In this document: positions 29,648 through 36,890 of the stretch, one piece after another
Layout: every line of letters starts with the position of its first letter
How positions within the stretch are numbered: the first letter of the stretch is position 1
NCBI GenBank assembly: GCA_902494515.1
Contig: CABUTS010000001.1
Location: 26,575 to 90,574 of the forward strand
Reading direction: 5' to 3'
Source of the DNA: an uncultured Muribaculaceae bacterium
GTDB lineage: Bacteria; Bacteroidota; Bacteroidia; Bacteroidales; Muribaculaceae
DNA: 64,000 nucleotides
The notes under the pieces: generated by a model
The model's input: only the letters and a program-made list of their open reading frames with translations
Databases searched by the model: none
What the model was told of the DNA's origin: nothing
Program-made: the position numbers and the translations under genes

Positions 29648-30880
29648 CTATTTCAGGAGCTTGAGGAGGCAGGCGGTGGCGTAGGGGGAGAGGAGAGCGG
29701 CGGGTTGGGAGAGGGTCAGGCCTTCGTGGTCAAGGAAGGAGAGCTTTTCGGAGGGGATGCTGACAGGGCCTTTGATGTTGGTGAGGATGAATGGCTGACC
29801 ACATTCCTCTTCGAGGGCTTCGATTTCGACGGAGAGGATGGCGTGGGCCTTGTGGGAGGTGGCCATGACGCTCATCAGGTAAACTTCGGAGCGGGCGCCG
29901 TCGCGGTGGAGCATTATGATGTGGTCCTTTTCGGCGGGTTCATAGGAGTCATCATCGTTGCCCTTCCGGAGCAGGTAGGCAAAGCCGTGGTCTGAAAGCA
30001 TTTCGCCAAGTTCCTTAAATTGGTAATTATCAGTTAGAAAGGCGCAGAGCCTTTCCCCCTCCTCAGGCTGTTGGTCGGAGCGCGACTGCATATAAACCGA
30101 CATCCTCAGGCGTCCGGCGCGGGGACCATCCTCGCGGATTCCGGTAAGTCTGACCTTGAAGATATCCTGCCAGCCGAGGTCCATGAGCTGTGCAATCAAG
30201 TGATTCTCAGAGCGGGGAACAAAACCGAGAATGTCGTCGAAATCAAAATCTTCGGGGATTTCGGGGTAATCCTCGGCGGGGACAACGGCTACGGCGAAGC
30301 GGTCGTGAGGGTTGTCGGTCTGGCGGACCAGACGCAGCTCCATCCCCTCGGTTAACTCGTTGCAAATATCATCGTCGGAATGGAAATACCAGCCGGCGAT
30401 CTCGCACTCGGTCAGCAATACTTCGCGGCGGGGCGGCTTAGCATCCTCGTTTTCAGGCTCCTGGACCTTCTTAGGTGGAAGGGCATAGGAATTCAGCGGT
30501 TCGGAAATGTTGGCTTCCTCGAATTCATCCTCGAGTTCCTGGAGATACCGGGCTGTGGCTGAATCTTCGGGAGCAACTTCGTCGAGGATCCGGCGCCCGA
30601 AGGGGTCGTATGGGCGAACACGCTGAGGTTCTGGGATTTCGCACCCCGGATTTTCGAGATTATCGATCTCGTTGTGAACGGCGTCCTCGAAGTTTATGTC
30701 GGCGCGGCCGGAGTCGTTGAGCTGCTGCTGGAGCGCCTCGGTTTCGGCCGAGGTGATTTCGCAGCGACCGCGGCAATTCCCGCTATTGTCGCACGGGTCG
30801 GGCGAGTATTCGAGACCTAATTTTTCGGCTGCGATGCGGCGCATCCTGCGCATGAAATCGCATTTTTCCTTGCCGTTCAT
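29648..30880 (-). CDS. HIRAN-domain protein with N-terminal cysteine motif
   Basis: The 410-residue soluble protein has three parts. Residues 1-50 hold four cysteines (7, 30, 36, 40) in a CxnCx5Cx3C layout after an Arg-rich helix, a small motif recalled from other Bacteroidetes proteins. Residues 50-150 are acidic and low complexity. Residues 153-265 look like a HIRAN domain (IAGWYFH, EGMELRLVRQTDNPHDRFAVAV, ILGFVPRSEN), which binds 3' DNA ends in other proteins. The last 145 residues are unassigned. It follows fmt by 42 bp in the same direction. The function is unknown; DNA-damage sensing is a guess. Confidence 0.65.
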   Translation of the reverse strand: MNGKEKCDFMRRMRRIAAEKLGLEYSPDPCDNSGNCRGRCEITSAETEALQQQLNDSGRADINFEDAVHNEIDNLENPGCEIPEPQRVRPYDPFGRRILDEVAPEDSATARYLQELEDEFEEANISEPLNSYALPPKKVQEPENEDAKPPRREVLLTECEIAGWYFHSDDDICNELTEGMELRLVRQTDNPHDRFAVAVVPAEDYPEIPEDFDFDDILGFVPRSENHLIAQLMDLGWQDIFKVRLTGIREDGPRAGRLRMSVYMQSRSDQQPEEGERLCAFLTDNYQFKELGEMLSDHGFAYLLRKGNDDDSYEPAEKDHIIMLHRDGARSEVYLMSVMATSHKAHAILSVEIEALEEECGQPFILTNIKGPVSIPSEKLSFLDHEGLTLSQPAALLSPYATACLLKLLK

Positions 30881-30922
30881 GGTGGCGATTTTAAGTTTAG
30901 AAGCTCCCGGAGGGGAAGAAGG

Positions 30923-31915
30923 TTATTTGGCTGTGAAAGAAGCGGTTGCGCTGACCCCGTTAAGGAAGTCGCGGCCCCCCATAGGTTTTTTGCCTGCGGG
31001 CTGAATTTTCAGCAAGCGCAGATAGCGACCATCGCCGCAAAGGATGTCGAGGTTCTTGCCGCAGCGAACAGTGCCGGGCTTCATTTCGGTGGAATCGGCT
31101 GCAGAGTCGCTCTCAACAATCTGAGTTTCAATCAGTTTTAGATTGTAAATAGGCTCCGAACCGTTGTCGTCGGCGAAAAGCTCGGTCCAGGCGCAGGGGT
31201 AGGGGGAGAGACCGCGGACAAGGTTGTGGACCTCGCGGGCGCTCTTACTCCAGTCGACCTTGCAGGTTTCCTTGAAAATCTTCGGGGCCGGGGTCGGTTC
31301 CTCGCCGGGGGTGAGAAGGGCATCCTGAGCGATAGGGGTGAGATCTCCGGCAAGGATATGGTTTACGGTGTCGAGTGTAAGCTGGGCGCCGAGGTGCATC
31401 AGCTTGTCGTGGACGTCGCCAACGTTGTCAGTATCAAGGATTTCCACCTTTTCCTGCGCGATGATATCTCCGGTGTCGATTTCATGTTTGAGCAAGAAGG
31501 TTGTTACGCCGGTGACCTTGTCGCCGTTGATTACAGCCCAGTTGATGGGGGCAGCACCGCGGTAGCGGGGGAGCAGCGAGGCGTGGAGATTGAAGGTGCC
31601 AAGGCGCGGCATCTGCCAGACGACTTCGGGCAGCATACGGAAGGCGATGACAATAAACAGATCGGCGTTCAGCGAGCGGAGTTCCTCCACGAATTCCGGA
31701 TCTTTCAGTTTCACCGGCTGCATCAGCTTAAGGCCGTGAGCTTCAGCATATTGCTTGACAGGGGAATGGAACATTTTATGGCCTCGGCCGGCCGGCTTGT
31801 CGGGCATGGTTACCACGCCGACGATGTTGAAACCTTCGGTCACGAGACGGTCAAGACTCTCCACAGCAAATTCGGGAGTTCCTAAAAATACAATCCTGAG
31901 GTCCTTCTTTTCCAT
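30923..31915 (-). CDS. fmt: Methionyl-tRNA formyltransferase
   Basis: It formylates Met-tRNA-fMet for initiation. The 330-residue protein has LRIVFLGTPEFAVESL at the start, the formyl-folate pocket with NLHASLLPRYRGAAPINWAVI (catalytic Asn and His), and DTGDI. The C-terminal tRNA-binding domain follows (VRGLSPYPCAWTEL). It lies in the minus run with rplY, pth, the S4 gene and the pseudouridine synthase, all translation-related. Confidence 0.97.
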   Translation of the reverse strand: MEKKDLRIVFLGTPEFAVESLDRLVTEGFNIVGVVTMPDKPAGRGHKMFHSPVKQYAEAHGLKLMQPVKLKDPEFVEELRSLNADLFIVIAFRMLPEVVWQMPRLGTFNLHASLLPRYRGAAPINWAVINGDKVTGVTTFLLKHEIDTGDIIAQEKVEILDTDNVGDVHDKLMHLGAQLTLDTVNHILAGDLTPIAQDALLTPGEEPTPAPKIFKETCKVDWSKSAREVHNLVRGLSPYPCAWTELFADDNGSEPIYNLKLIETQIVESDSAADSTEMKPGTVRCGKNLDILCGDGRYLRLLKIQPAGKKPMGGRDFLNGVSATASFTAK

Positions 31916-31962
31916 ATATTGTTTGCTGATTTTCAGATGATTAATAATTGGCTGCCGCCGAG

Positions 31963-32003
31963 TTGGCGAATCTTATTCGGTTAAACTGGCGAATCTTACT
32001 CGG
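31963..32003. repeat. 18-bp direct repeat spanning the pseudouridine synthase stop codon
   Basis: TGGCGAATCTTAYTCGG occurs at 31964-31980 and 31987-32003. The second copy contains the stop codon of the upstream gene; the first repeats it 23 bp downstream. Confidence 0.75.
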
Positions 32004-32682
32004 CCGAGCTAACGAATTCTCCGCAGGCCTGCCACAGCGGGTCGGCGGGGAGGGGAGCGGTGATGGAGATTTCCTGGCCGCTGACCGGGTGGATGAACGC
32101 CATGTGGTGGGCCAGAAGGGAAATCGAGCCATCGGGATTCGAGCGCTTGTCGCCATATTTCAGGTCGCCCTTTATCGGGCAGCCGATTGACGCCAGCTGC
32201 ACGCGAATCTGGTGCTTTCGGCCTGTAAGCAGCTCAACCTCAATGAGATGGAAACGGTCGGTGGAACCCAGCAGGCGGTAGCGGAGGCGGGCCTCCTTGG
32301 CGCCCTCCTTCGGGTGGCTGTAATAGTATGATTTGTTGGTCTTTTCGACCGTTTTGATGTAGCCGGAGAGTTCTGCTTCCGGTTCCTTCGGCATATTGCG
32401 GGTGAGCGCCCAGTAGGTTTTATGCACCTGACCGAGACGGAACATCTCGTTCAGGCGGGTCAGAGCCTTGGAGGTCTTGGCGAAGACAACCAGGCCGCCG
32501 ACCGGACGGTCCAGCCGGTGCACCACGCCGCAGAAGACATTTCCGGGCTTGTTGTACTTCTCCTTGAGCCAGCGTTTCACTGTCTCGCAGAGCGGTTCAT
32601 CGCCGGTTTTGTCCCCCTGGACGATTTCGCCGGGGGCCTTGTTCACAACAATGATATGATTGTCTTCGTAGACTACTTCCAT
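31996..32682 (-). CDS. RluA-family pseudouridine synthase
   Basis: It converts uridine to pseudouridine in rRNA or tRNA. The 228-residue protein lacks an S4 domain and has the catalytic HRLDRPVGGLVVFAKT segment near residue 57 (catalytic Asp in RLDRPVGG) and RKHQIRVQLASIGCPIKGDLKYG. It resembles the short RluA/TruC-like members, so the exact target is open. It is on the same strand as fmt and the S4 gene. Confidence 0.9.
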   Translation of the reverse strand: MEVVYEDNHIIVVNKAPGEIVQGDKTGDEPLCETVKRWLKEKYNKPGNVFCGVVHRLDRPVGGLVVFAKTSKALTRLNEMFRLGQVHKTYWALTRNMPKEPEAELSGYIKTVEKTNKSYYYSHPKEGAKEARLRYRLLGSTDRFHLIEVELLTGRKHQIRVQLASIGCPIKGDLKYGDKRSNPDGSISLLAHHMAFIHPVSGQEISITAPLPADPLWQACGEFVSSAE

Positions 32683-32737
32683 GGTCTGAATGGCTTAAAG
32701 CGCCGCTTTAATTTAATTCTGTAAATAATTGCGAATC

Positions 32738-32810
32738 AGATTAATTAAAATCGGAATAACCGAGCTTAATTTGAACCGGATTAACCGAGTTGAGATTAGT
32801 TGAAATCGGA
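32738..32810. repeat. Three degenerate repeats at the 3' end of the S4 gene
   Basis: Copies of an AGATTAATTGAAATCGGA-like 18-mer lie at 32738-32755, 32763-32780 and 32793-32810. The last copy covers the final codons and stop of the S4 gene, and every copy carries a TAA-type triplet on the minus strand. Confidence 0.75.
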
Positions 32811-33266
32811 TTCGTCGAAGTCGAAGGGATCATCGTCATCATCCTCCGGACCGAAATACGGAAGGTTGTCGGCATAGATATCCTCCTTGAATTTTTCGAG
32901 TTCGCGGCCTTCGCGCTTGGTCGGGCGTCCCATACCCTTGCGGCGGTCCACGAAGCCCGAGATGCGGATTACATCAAGCATGTCATACTGCTCCTTCGGG
33001 GTGATGTTCTCCATATATTCCGGCACAAGCTTGGCGCCGAGACGGTTTTCGGTGAGACCCAAAACCTTGAATGAGTATGTCACGGGCGGTTTGCGCACGA
33101 GAATCACGTCGCCGACGTGGATCATGCGGGAGGGTTTGGCCGGGACGTCGCCGGAGGGGGTATGCACTTCTACGCGCCCCTTCTTGCAGGAGTCGGTGGC
33201 CACGGTGCGGGTCTTGAAAACCCTCATGGCCCACAGCCATTTATCGATTCGGACTTCAGTTTTCAT
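32796..33266 (-). CDS. S4-domain RNA-binding protein (Hsp15-like)
   Basis: The 156-residue protein begins TEVRIDKWLWAMRVFKTRTVATDSCKKGRV, the S4 RNA-binding fold as in Hsp15, which rescues 50S subunits carrying nascent-chain tRNA. The C-terminal third is highly charged and ends with an acidic stretch (EDDDDDPFDFDESDF). The start at 33266 gives the family N-terminus. It lies 35 bp after pth, whose product recycles peptidyl-tRNA, a related job. Confidence 0.88.
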   Translation of the reverse strand: MKTEVRIDKWLWAMRVFKTRTVATDSCKKGRVEVHTPSGDVPAKPSRMIHVGDVILVRKPPVTYSFKVLGLTENRLGAKLVPEYMENITPKEQYDMLDVIRISGFVDRRKGMGRPTKREGRELEKFKEDIYADNLPYFGPEDDDDDPFDFDESDFN

Positions 33267-33301
33267 CTGTCGTGGAAGCTGTCGGGTTTCGTCTAAGGCG
33301 T

Positions 33302-33874
33302 TTATTTGTTGTTGAAATCGCACATTGCCTTCTGGAGGCCGCAGAGCACATAGGTTTTGATGGCGTCAACGGCGTATTCCACCCTGACGGGGAGCTGCTG
33401 GCGCTGGTCGAGTGTGAACTGGCCGAGGACATAGTCGATCTGGCAGCCGCGGGGGAAGTCGTTGCCGACACCGAAGCGCAGACGCGCATAGCTCTGGGTG
33501 CCAAGCATTTCGGCGATATTCTTCAAGCCGTTGTGACCGGCGTCGCTGCCTGACCCCTTGATACGGACGGCGCCGAAGGGGAGGGCGATGTCGTCGACGA
33601 GAATCAGGATATTCGCGAGGTCGATTTTCTCCTTCTCCTTCCAGTATCGGACAGCGTTGCCCGAGAGGTTCATATATGTCGAGGGCTTGAGGATGATGAT
33701 CTGCTTGTTTTTCAGCCGGCCGGTGGCGACGTCGCCGTAGCGTTCGGTCGAAAAAGTGAGCTTCAGACTCTCGGCGAGGGCGTCGGCAATCCGGAACCCG
33801 GAGTTGTGGCGGGTACCGACATATTCGGCGCCGATGTTGCCGAGGCCGACGATAAGGAATTTATTTTCAGACAT
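33302..33874 (-). CDS. pth: Peptidyl-tRNA hydrolase
   Basis: It cleaves peptidyl-tRNA to recycle tRNA. The 190-residue protein shows FLIVGLGNIGAEYVGTRHNSGF with the catalytic His, STYMNLSGNAV, DDIALPFGAVRIKGSGSDAGHNGLKNI and LRFGVG. All conserved sites are present. It follows rplY, the usual order in bacteria, with a gap of about 184 bp that shows no separate gene. Confidence 0.97.
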   Translation of the reverse strand: MSENKFLIVGLGNIGAEYVGTRHNSGFRIADALAESLKLTFSTERYGDVATGRLKNKQIIILKPSTYMNLSGNAVRYWKEKEKIDLANILILVDDIALPFGAVRIKGSGSDAGHNGLKNIAEMLGTQSYARLRFGVGNDFPRGCQIDYVLGQFTLDQRQQLPVRVEYAVDAIKTYVLCGLQKAMCDFNNK

Positions 33875-34058
33875 ATCAGGGGAAAGTGAAAGCAGGCTTT
33901 ATCAGAGGGAACTGAAAGCAACCTTTCACCACAGTTGCAGATTATTAAACCAAATAAGGCGAGAGGATGCCTGCCGGCGCCGAAGCGCGGAAAACATCCT
34001 CTCGTTTAGGGGTTATCAGGCTAAAAGCCGGATGCCGGGGCAAAAGCCGGAGGGCTTA

Positions 34059-34712
34059 TTACTTGGCGGCGTCAGCAGCGGCAGCGCCACGGGCGGCACG
34101 GGTGAGCTGCACGGCGCAGACAACGGCTTCCTTGGGGGTAACGATTTCGAGACCGGGGAAATGGAGGTCGCCGATCTGGAGGGTCTTGCCAAGGCCGAGG
34201 GTGTCGACGTTGATGACCAGACGCTCGGGGATTGCGGTGTAGGGAGCCTTAACCTTGATCTTCTTCATCGAGAGGGTGAGCTTACCACCGGCCTTCACAC
34301 CTTCGGCGTGGCCTTCGAGCTTCACGGGCACCTTCATTACAACGGGCTTGTCTTCCTTGACTTCGAGGAGGTCGATGTGGAGGATGTTGTCCTTAACGGG
34401 GTGGAACTGAACCTCGCGGAGCACAGCGTGCTTCTTTTCGCCGTTGATATCGAGTTCGATAACGTAGATGTCGGGGGTGTAGATGAGTTTGCGGACAGCG
34501 TCGTTGGAAACGAGGAGGTCGGTGGTGATGATACCGCGGCCGTTTTCGATTTCAACGAGCTTCTGACCCTCTTTGAGAGTGCCGTTGAAGGGGAGTTCAA
34601 CTACATCGCCACCGTTGAGAACTACGGGGATGTTGCCGTCCTTGCGGATAGCCTTGGTTGCTTTCTTGCCCAGATCTACACGGGGCTGAGCCTTAAGTTC
34701 GAAAGATTTCAT
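34059..34712 (-). CDS. rplY: 50S ribosomal protein L25 (general stress form, Ctc)
   Basis: This 5S rRNA-binding protein has 217 residues, the long CTC form: an N-terminal L25 domain (KAQPRVDLGKKATKAIRKDGNIPVVLNGG) and a C-terminal TL5/Ctc beta domain. The tail is Ala-rich (ARGAAAADAA). It heads the run rplY, pth, S4, pseudouridine synthase, fmt, HIRAN. Confidence 0.96.
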   Translation of the reverse strand: MKSFELKAQPRVDLGKKATKAIRKDGNIPVVLNGGDVVELPFNGTLKEGQKLVEIENGRGIITTDLLVSNDAVRKLIYTPDIYVIELDINGEKKHAVLREVQFHPVKDNILHIDLLEVKEDKPVVMKVPVKLEGHAEGVKAGGKLTLSMKKIKVKAPYTAIPERLVINVDTLGLGKTLQIGDLHFPGLEIVTPKEAVVCAVQLTRAARGAAAADAAK

Positions 34713-34762
34713 TGAGCTAAAATGTTGTGTTACTCAAAATTAAATAATTAATTTCCCATTAC

Positions 34763-34790
34763 ACGCCTCAGCGTTCATGGCGTTGAGGCA
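34763..34790 (-). promoter_or_regulatory. Leader hairpin upstream of rplY
   Basis: GCCTCAGCG and CGTTGAGGC form a 9-bp stem (one G-U pair) between the -7 element and the rplY start. It could be a ribosomal-protein leader structure. No sequence match to a known leader was recognised. Confidence 0.4.
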
Positions 34791-34824
34791 GCAGGTGGTC
34801 GACCGGGATTCCGGTTTTCCGGCT

Positions 34825-34855
34825 GCAAAGTTACGAATTTTTCGGCTTATGGCAA
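34825..34855 (-). promoter_or_regulatory. rplY operon promoter
   Basis: TAACTTTG on the minus strand (34825-34832) with ATTG 19 bp upstream (34852-34855). The leader to rplY is about 110 nt. Confidence 0.6.
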
Positions 34856-34992
34856 TGAAATTTTCTTAAATTTTTTCATGAATGACACTGGGATTCACAT
34901 AATTTGCCGGAAGCAGTTCGCGCGAGAGCTGATTTTCAGGCGTTGAGAGTAGCGAAATCTGTCGATTCCTATTCCCGGGATGCTTGAGTTAC

Positions 34993-36048
34993 CTATTTCC
35001 CGGGATGTTCGCGCAGGAAACGGAAGATGGTGGAATAGGCCTGTCGGCGGGGACCGGGCTCGGAGAGGATAAGGTCGTGCATGCCGCTGTCGATTGTGCA
35101 GACGGTGGAATTGGCGAGTTTCAGCCCGCGCTCCTGGAGCATCGCGGGGTCAAGCACAGCGTCGGCCCATTGGAAATCGGGGGTCCATTCACACCCCTCG
35201 ACCTTGCGGCTGGAGTGCATCACGAGGATAGGCACGGCAATCCGGGAGCGCTTTTTCATGAGCTTTGACTGCGCGGAGTTGATGGCCCCGACCCATGAGA
35301 ATGTCACCGGAGGGGAGAAAGGCATCTTCCAGTCGGTGTTGTAGGTCCACTGGCCGTGGTACTCCTTGAGCAGACTCTGGGCGTAAGGGTCGCAGTGGCT
35401 CTGCTTGATTTTGCCGTTGGGGATGATTTTGCCTATGAACCCTACGGTCGGTGCGCCGAAGTTGCGCATGAACGCCGAGTAGTTCCATTCGAGGAAGGGG
35501 GAGTCGGTGACAATGCGGTCTACCCGGATGTCGGCACCCCGTTCGGCGGCGTAGTAAGCCACGGTCAGTCCCCCGGTGGAGTGGCCCGAGAGGGTGATGT
35601 CGGTGTGACCGTCGCGTCGGATCTGAGCCAGGGCCGAGTCGATGTCGGCGAAATATTCCTTCATGTCGCGGACGTTGAAGGGATACTGCCACGGCTGGCG
35701 CGAACGGCCGTAGCGCCGCAGGTCAACGGCATAGAAATCGTAGCCCGAGTCGTTGAAAAGTTTCCCCATTTCGCTCTGGAAGAAGTAATCGTTGAAACCG
35801 TGGACATAAAGATATGCCGGACGTCCGGGCTTGCCGGTCAGACGACGAACGATAGTGCAGCGGCAGGGGCCGTCGAAGGCGTTGCCCTGATTGACGTAGC
35901 GGGCCTCATAGCCGGGAAGTATGTCGGGGTGCCAGGCGAGATCTGTTGTGGCTGCCTTTTCGCCGCGGAATTTCTCACTGACATCCCAGCCGAAGGCCGC
36001 GACGCCGAAAAAGAGCAGCAACAGCAGTGCCAGAGGAAGTTTTTTCAT
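34993..36048 (-). CDS. Alpha/beta hydrolase, lysophospholipase-like, secreted
   Basis: The 351-residue protein has a signal peptide (KKLPLALLLLLFFGVAAFG) and a serine hydrolase fold. It shows YLYVHGFNDYFFQSEMG (oxyanion region) and the nucleophile elbow LSGHSTGGL, as in monoacylglycerol lipases and lysophospholipases. A catalytic His is probable in DSGMHDLIL. It probably acts on lipid esters in the periplasm or at the surface; the substrate is unknown. It is transcribed alone from the promoter at 36095-36127. Confidence 0.8.
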   Translation of the reverse strand: MKKLPLALLLLLFFGVAAFGWDVSEKFRGEKAATTDLAWHPDILPGYEARYVNQGNAFDGPCRCTIVRRLTGKPGRPAYLYVHGFNDYFFQSEMGKLFNDSGYDFYAVDLRRYGRSRQPWQYPFNVRDMKEYFADIDSALAQIRRDGHTDITLSGHSTGGLTVAYYAAERGADIRVDRIVTDSPFLEWNYSAFMRNFGAPTVGFIGKIIPNGKIKQSHCDPYAQSLLKEYHGQWTYNTDWKMPFSPPVTFSWVGAINSAQSKLMKKRSRIAVPILVMHSSRKVEGCEWTPDFQWADAVLDPAMLQERGLKLANSTVCTIDSGMHDLILSEPGPRRQAYSTIFRFLREHPGK

Positions 36049-36094
36049 AATGCGGGTGTGGTTAGTTTGATAGTTCGACTATCTATAAACGCCT

Positions 36095-36127
36095 GCAAAG
36101 ATAGCTTTTGTTTACGAAAGACGCAAA
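36095..36127 (-). promoter_or_regulatory. Promoter of the hydrolase gene
   Basis: On the minus strand TTTG (36124-36127), a 21-bp spacer and TATCTTTG (36095-36102) match the Bacteroidetes consensus. Confidence 0.6.
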
Positions 36128-36154
36128 CCCGGCTTCAAATTCAGGGAAAATTCG

Positions 36155-36162
36155 TAACTTTG
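36155..36162 (+). promoter_or_regulatory. Promoter -7 element for the HAD gene
   Basis: TAACTTTG on the plus strand, 63 bp before the HAD start. No clear -33 box is seen. Confidence 0.5.
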
Positions 36163-36225
36163 CACCCGAATCAGACACAATATTAATCAAACAATTAATC
36201 AGACATCATCAATTCGACACCGACA

Positions 36226-36846
36226 ATGATTAAAAACATATTATTCGACATGGGCGGGGTGATTTTCACCCAGAACACCCCCCGGGCCCGCGAGCGTTTC
36301 CGCGCTGCCGGCGTCAATCCCGACATTTACATGGGGGATTACGGCCAGAAAGACTTCCTGTTTGACCTCGAGGCTGGCAAAATCGATGAAAATCAGTTCA
36401 TCAGACGCATGGCCGAAGTCACCGGCCGCCCCGACCTCACCCGTGCTGAGGTCCAGTATTGCTGGGACGGCTTCATCGAGGGGGTGAAACCCGAAAAGTG
36501 TCAGGCTCTCGAAATGCTGCGCAAGGATTACTGCCTGGGAATGCTGAGCAACACCAACCCGTTCGTGATGGAATATATGGATAACCCCGCCAATATGCCC
36601 GGGGGACGCGGACTCTCGAGCTATTTCGATTATATGTTCCTGAGCTACCGCATGGGCCTCTGCAAGCCCTCGCCCGAAATCTACCGCATGGCGCTCAAAA
36701 CCGGCGGCATGAAAGCCGATGAAACAATTTTCATAGACGACGGACCGGGCAACATCGAAGCCGCTGAGAAAGTCGGCATCCACGGCCTCCATATCCCCAC
36801 CAACGCCGACTGGCTCCCCCTGCTCCTTCAGATGCTCGGCCGGTAA
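36226..36846 (+). CDS. HAD-superfamily phosphatase (subfamily IA)
   Basis: The 206-residue protein starts with the nucleophile motif ILFDMGGVIF (a variant of DxDGV; the second Asp is Gly, as in the YihX-like branch), then has LGMLSNTNPF (motif II), GLCKPSPEIYRMAL (motif III Lys) and FIDDGPGNIEAA (motif IV). YihX removes phosphate from glucose-1-phosphate, but the substrate here is not shown. It precedes the GH3 gene by 44 bp. Confidence 0.85.
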   Translation: MIKNILFDMGGVIFTQNTPRARERFRAAGVNPDIYMGDYGQKDFLFDLEAGKIDENQFIRRMAEVTGRPDLTRAEVQYCWDGFIEGVKPEKCQALEMLRKDYCLGMLSNTNPFVMEYMDNPANMPGGRGLSSYFDYMFLSYRMGLCKPSPEIYRMALKTGGMKADETIFIDDGPGNIEAAEKVGIHGLHIPTNADWLPLLLQMLGR

Positions 36847-36890
36847 AATCCTTGCAGAAAACTTACGACAAAGTAACATACTGTCATACC

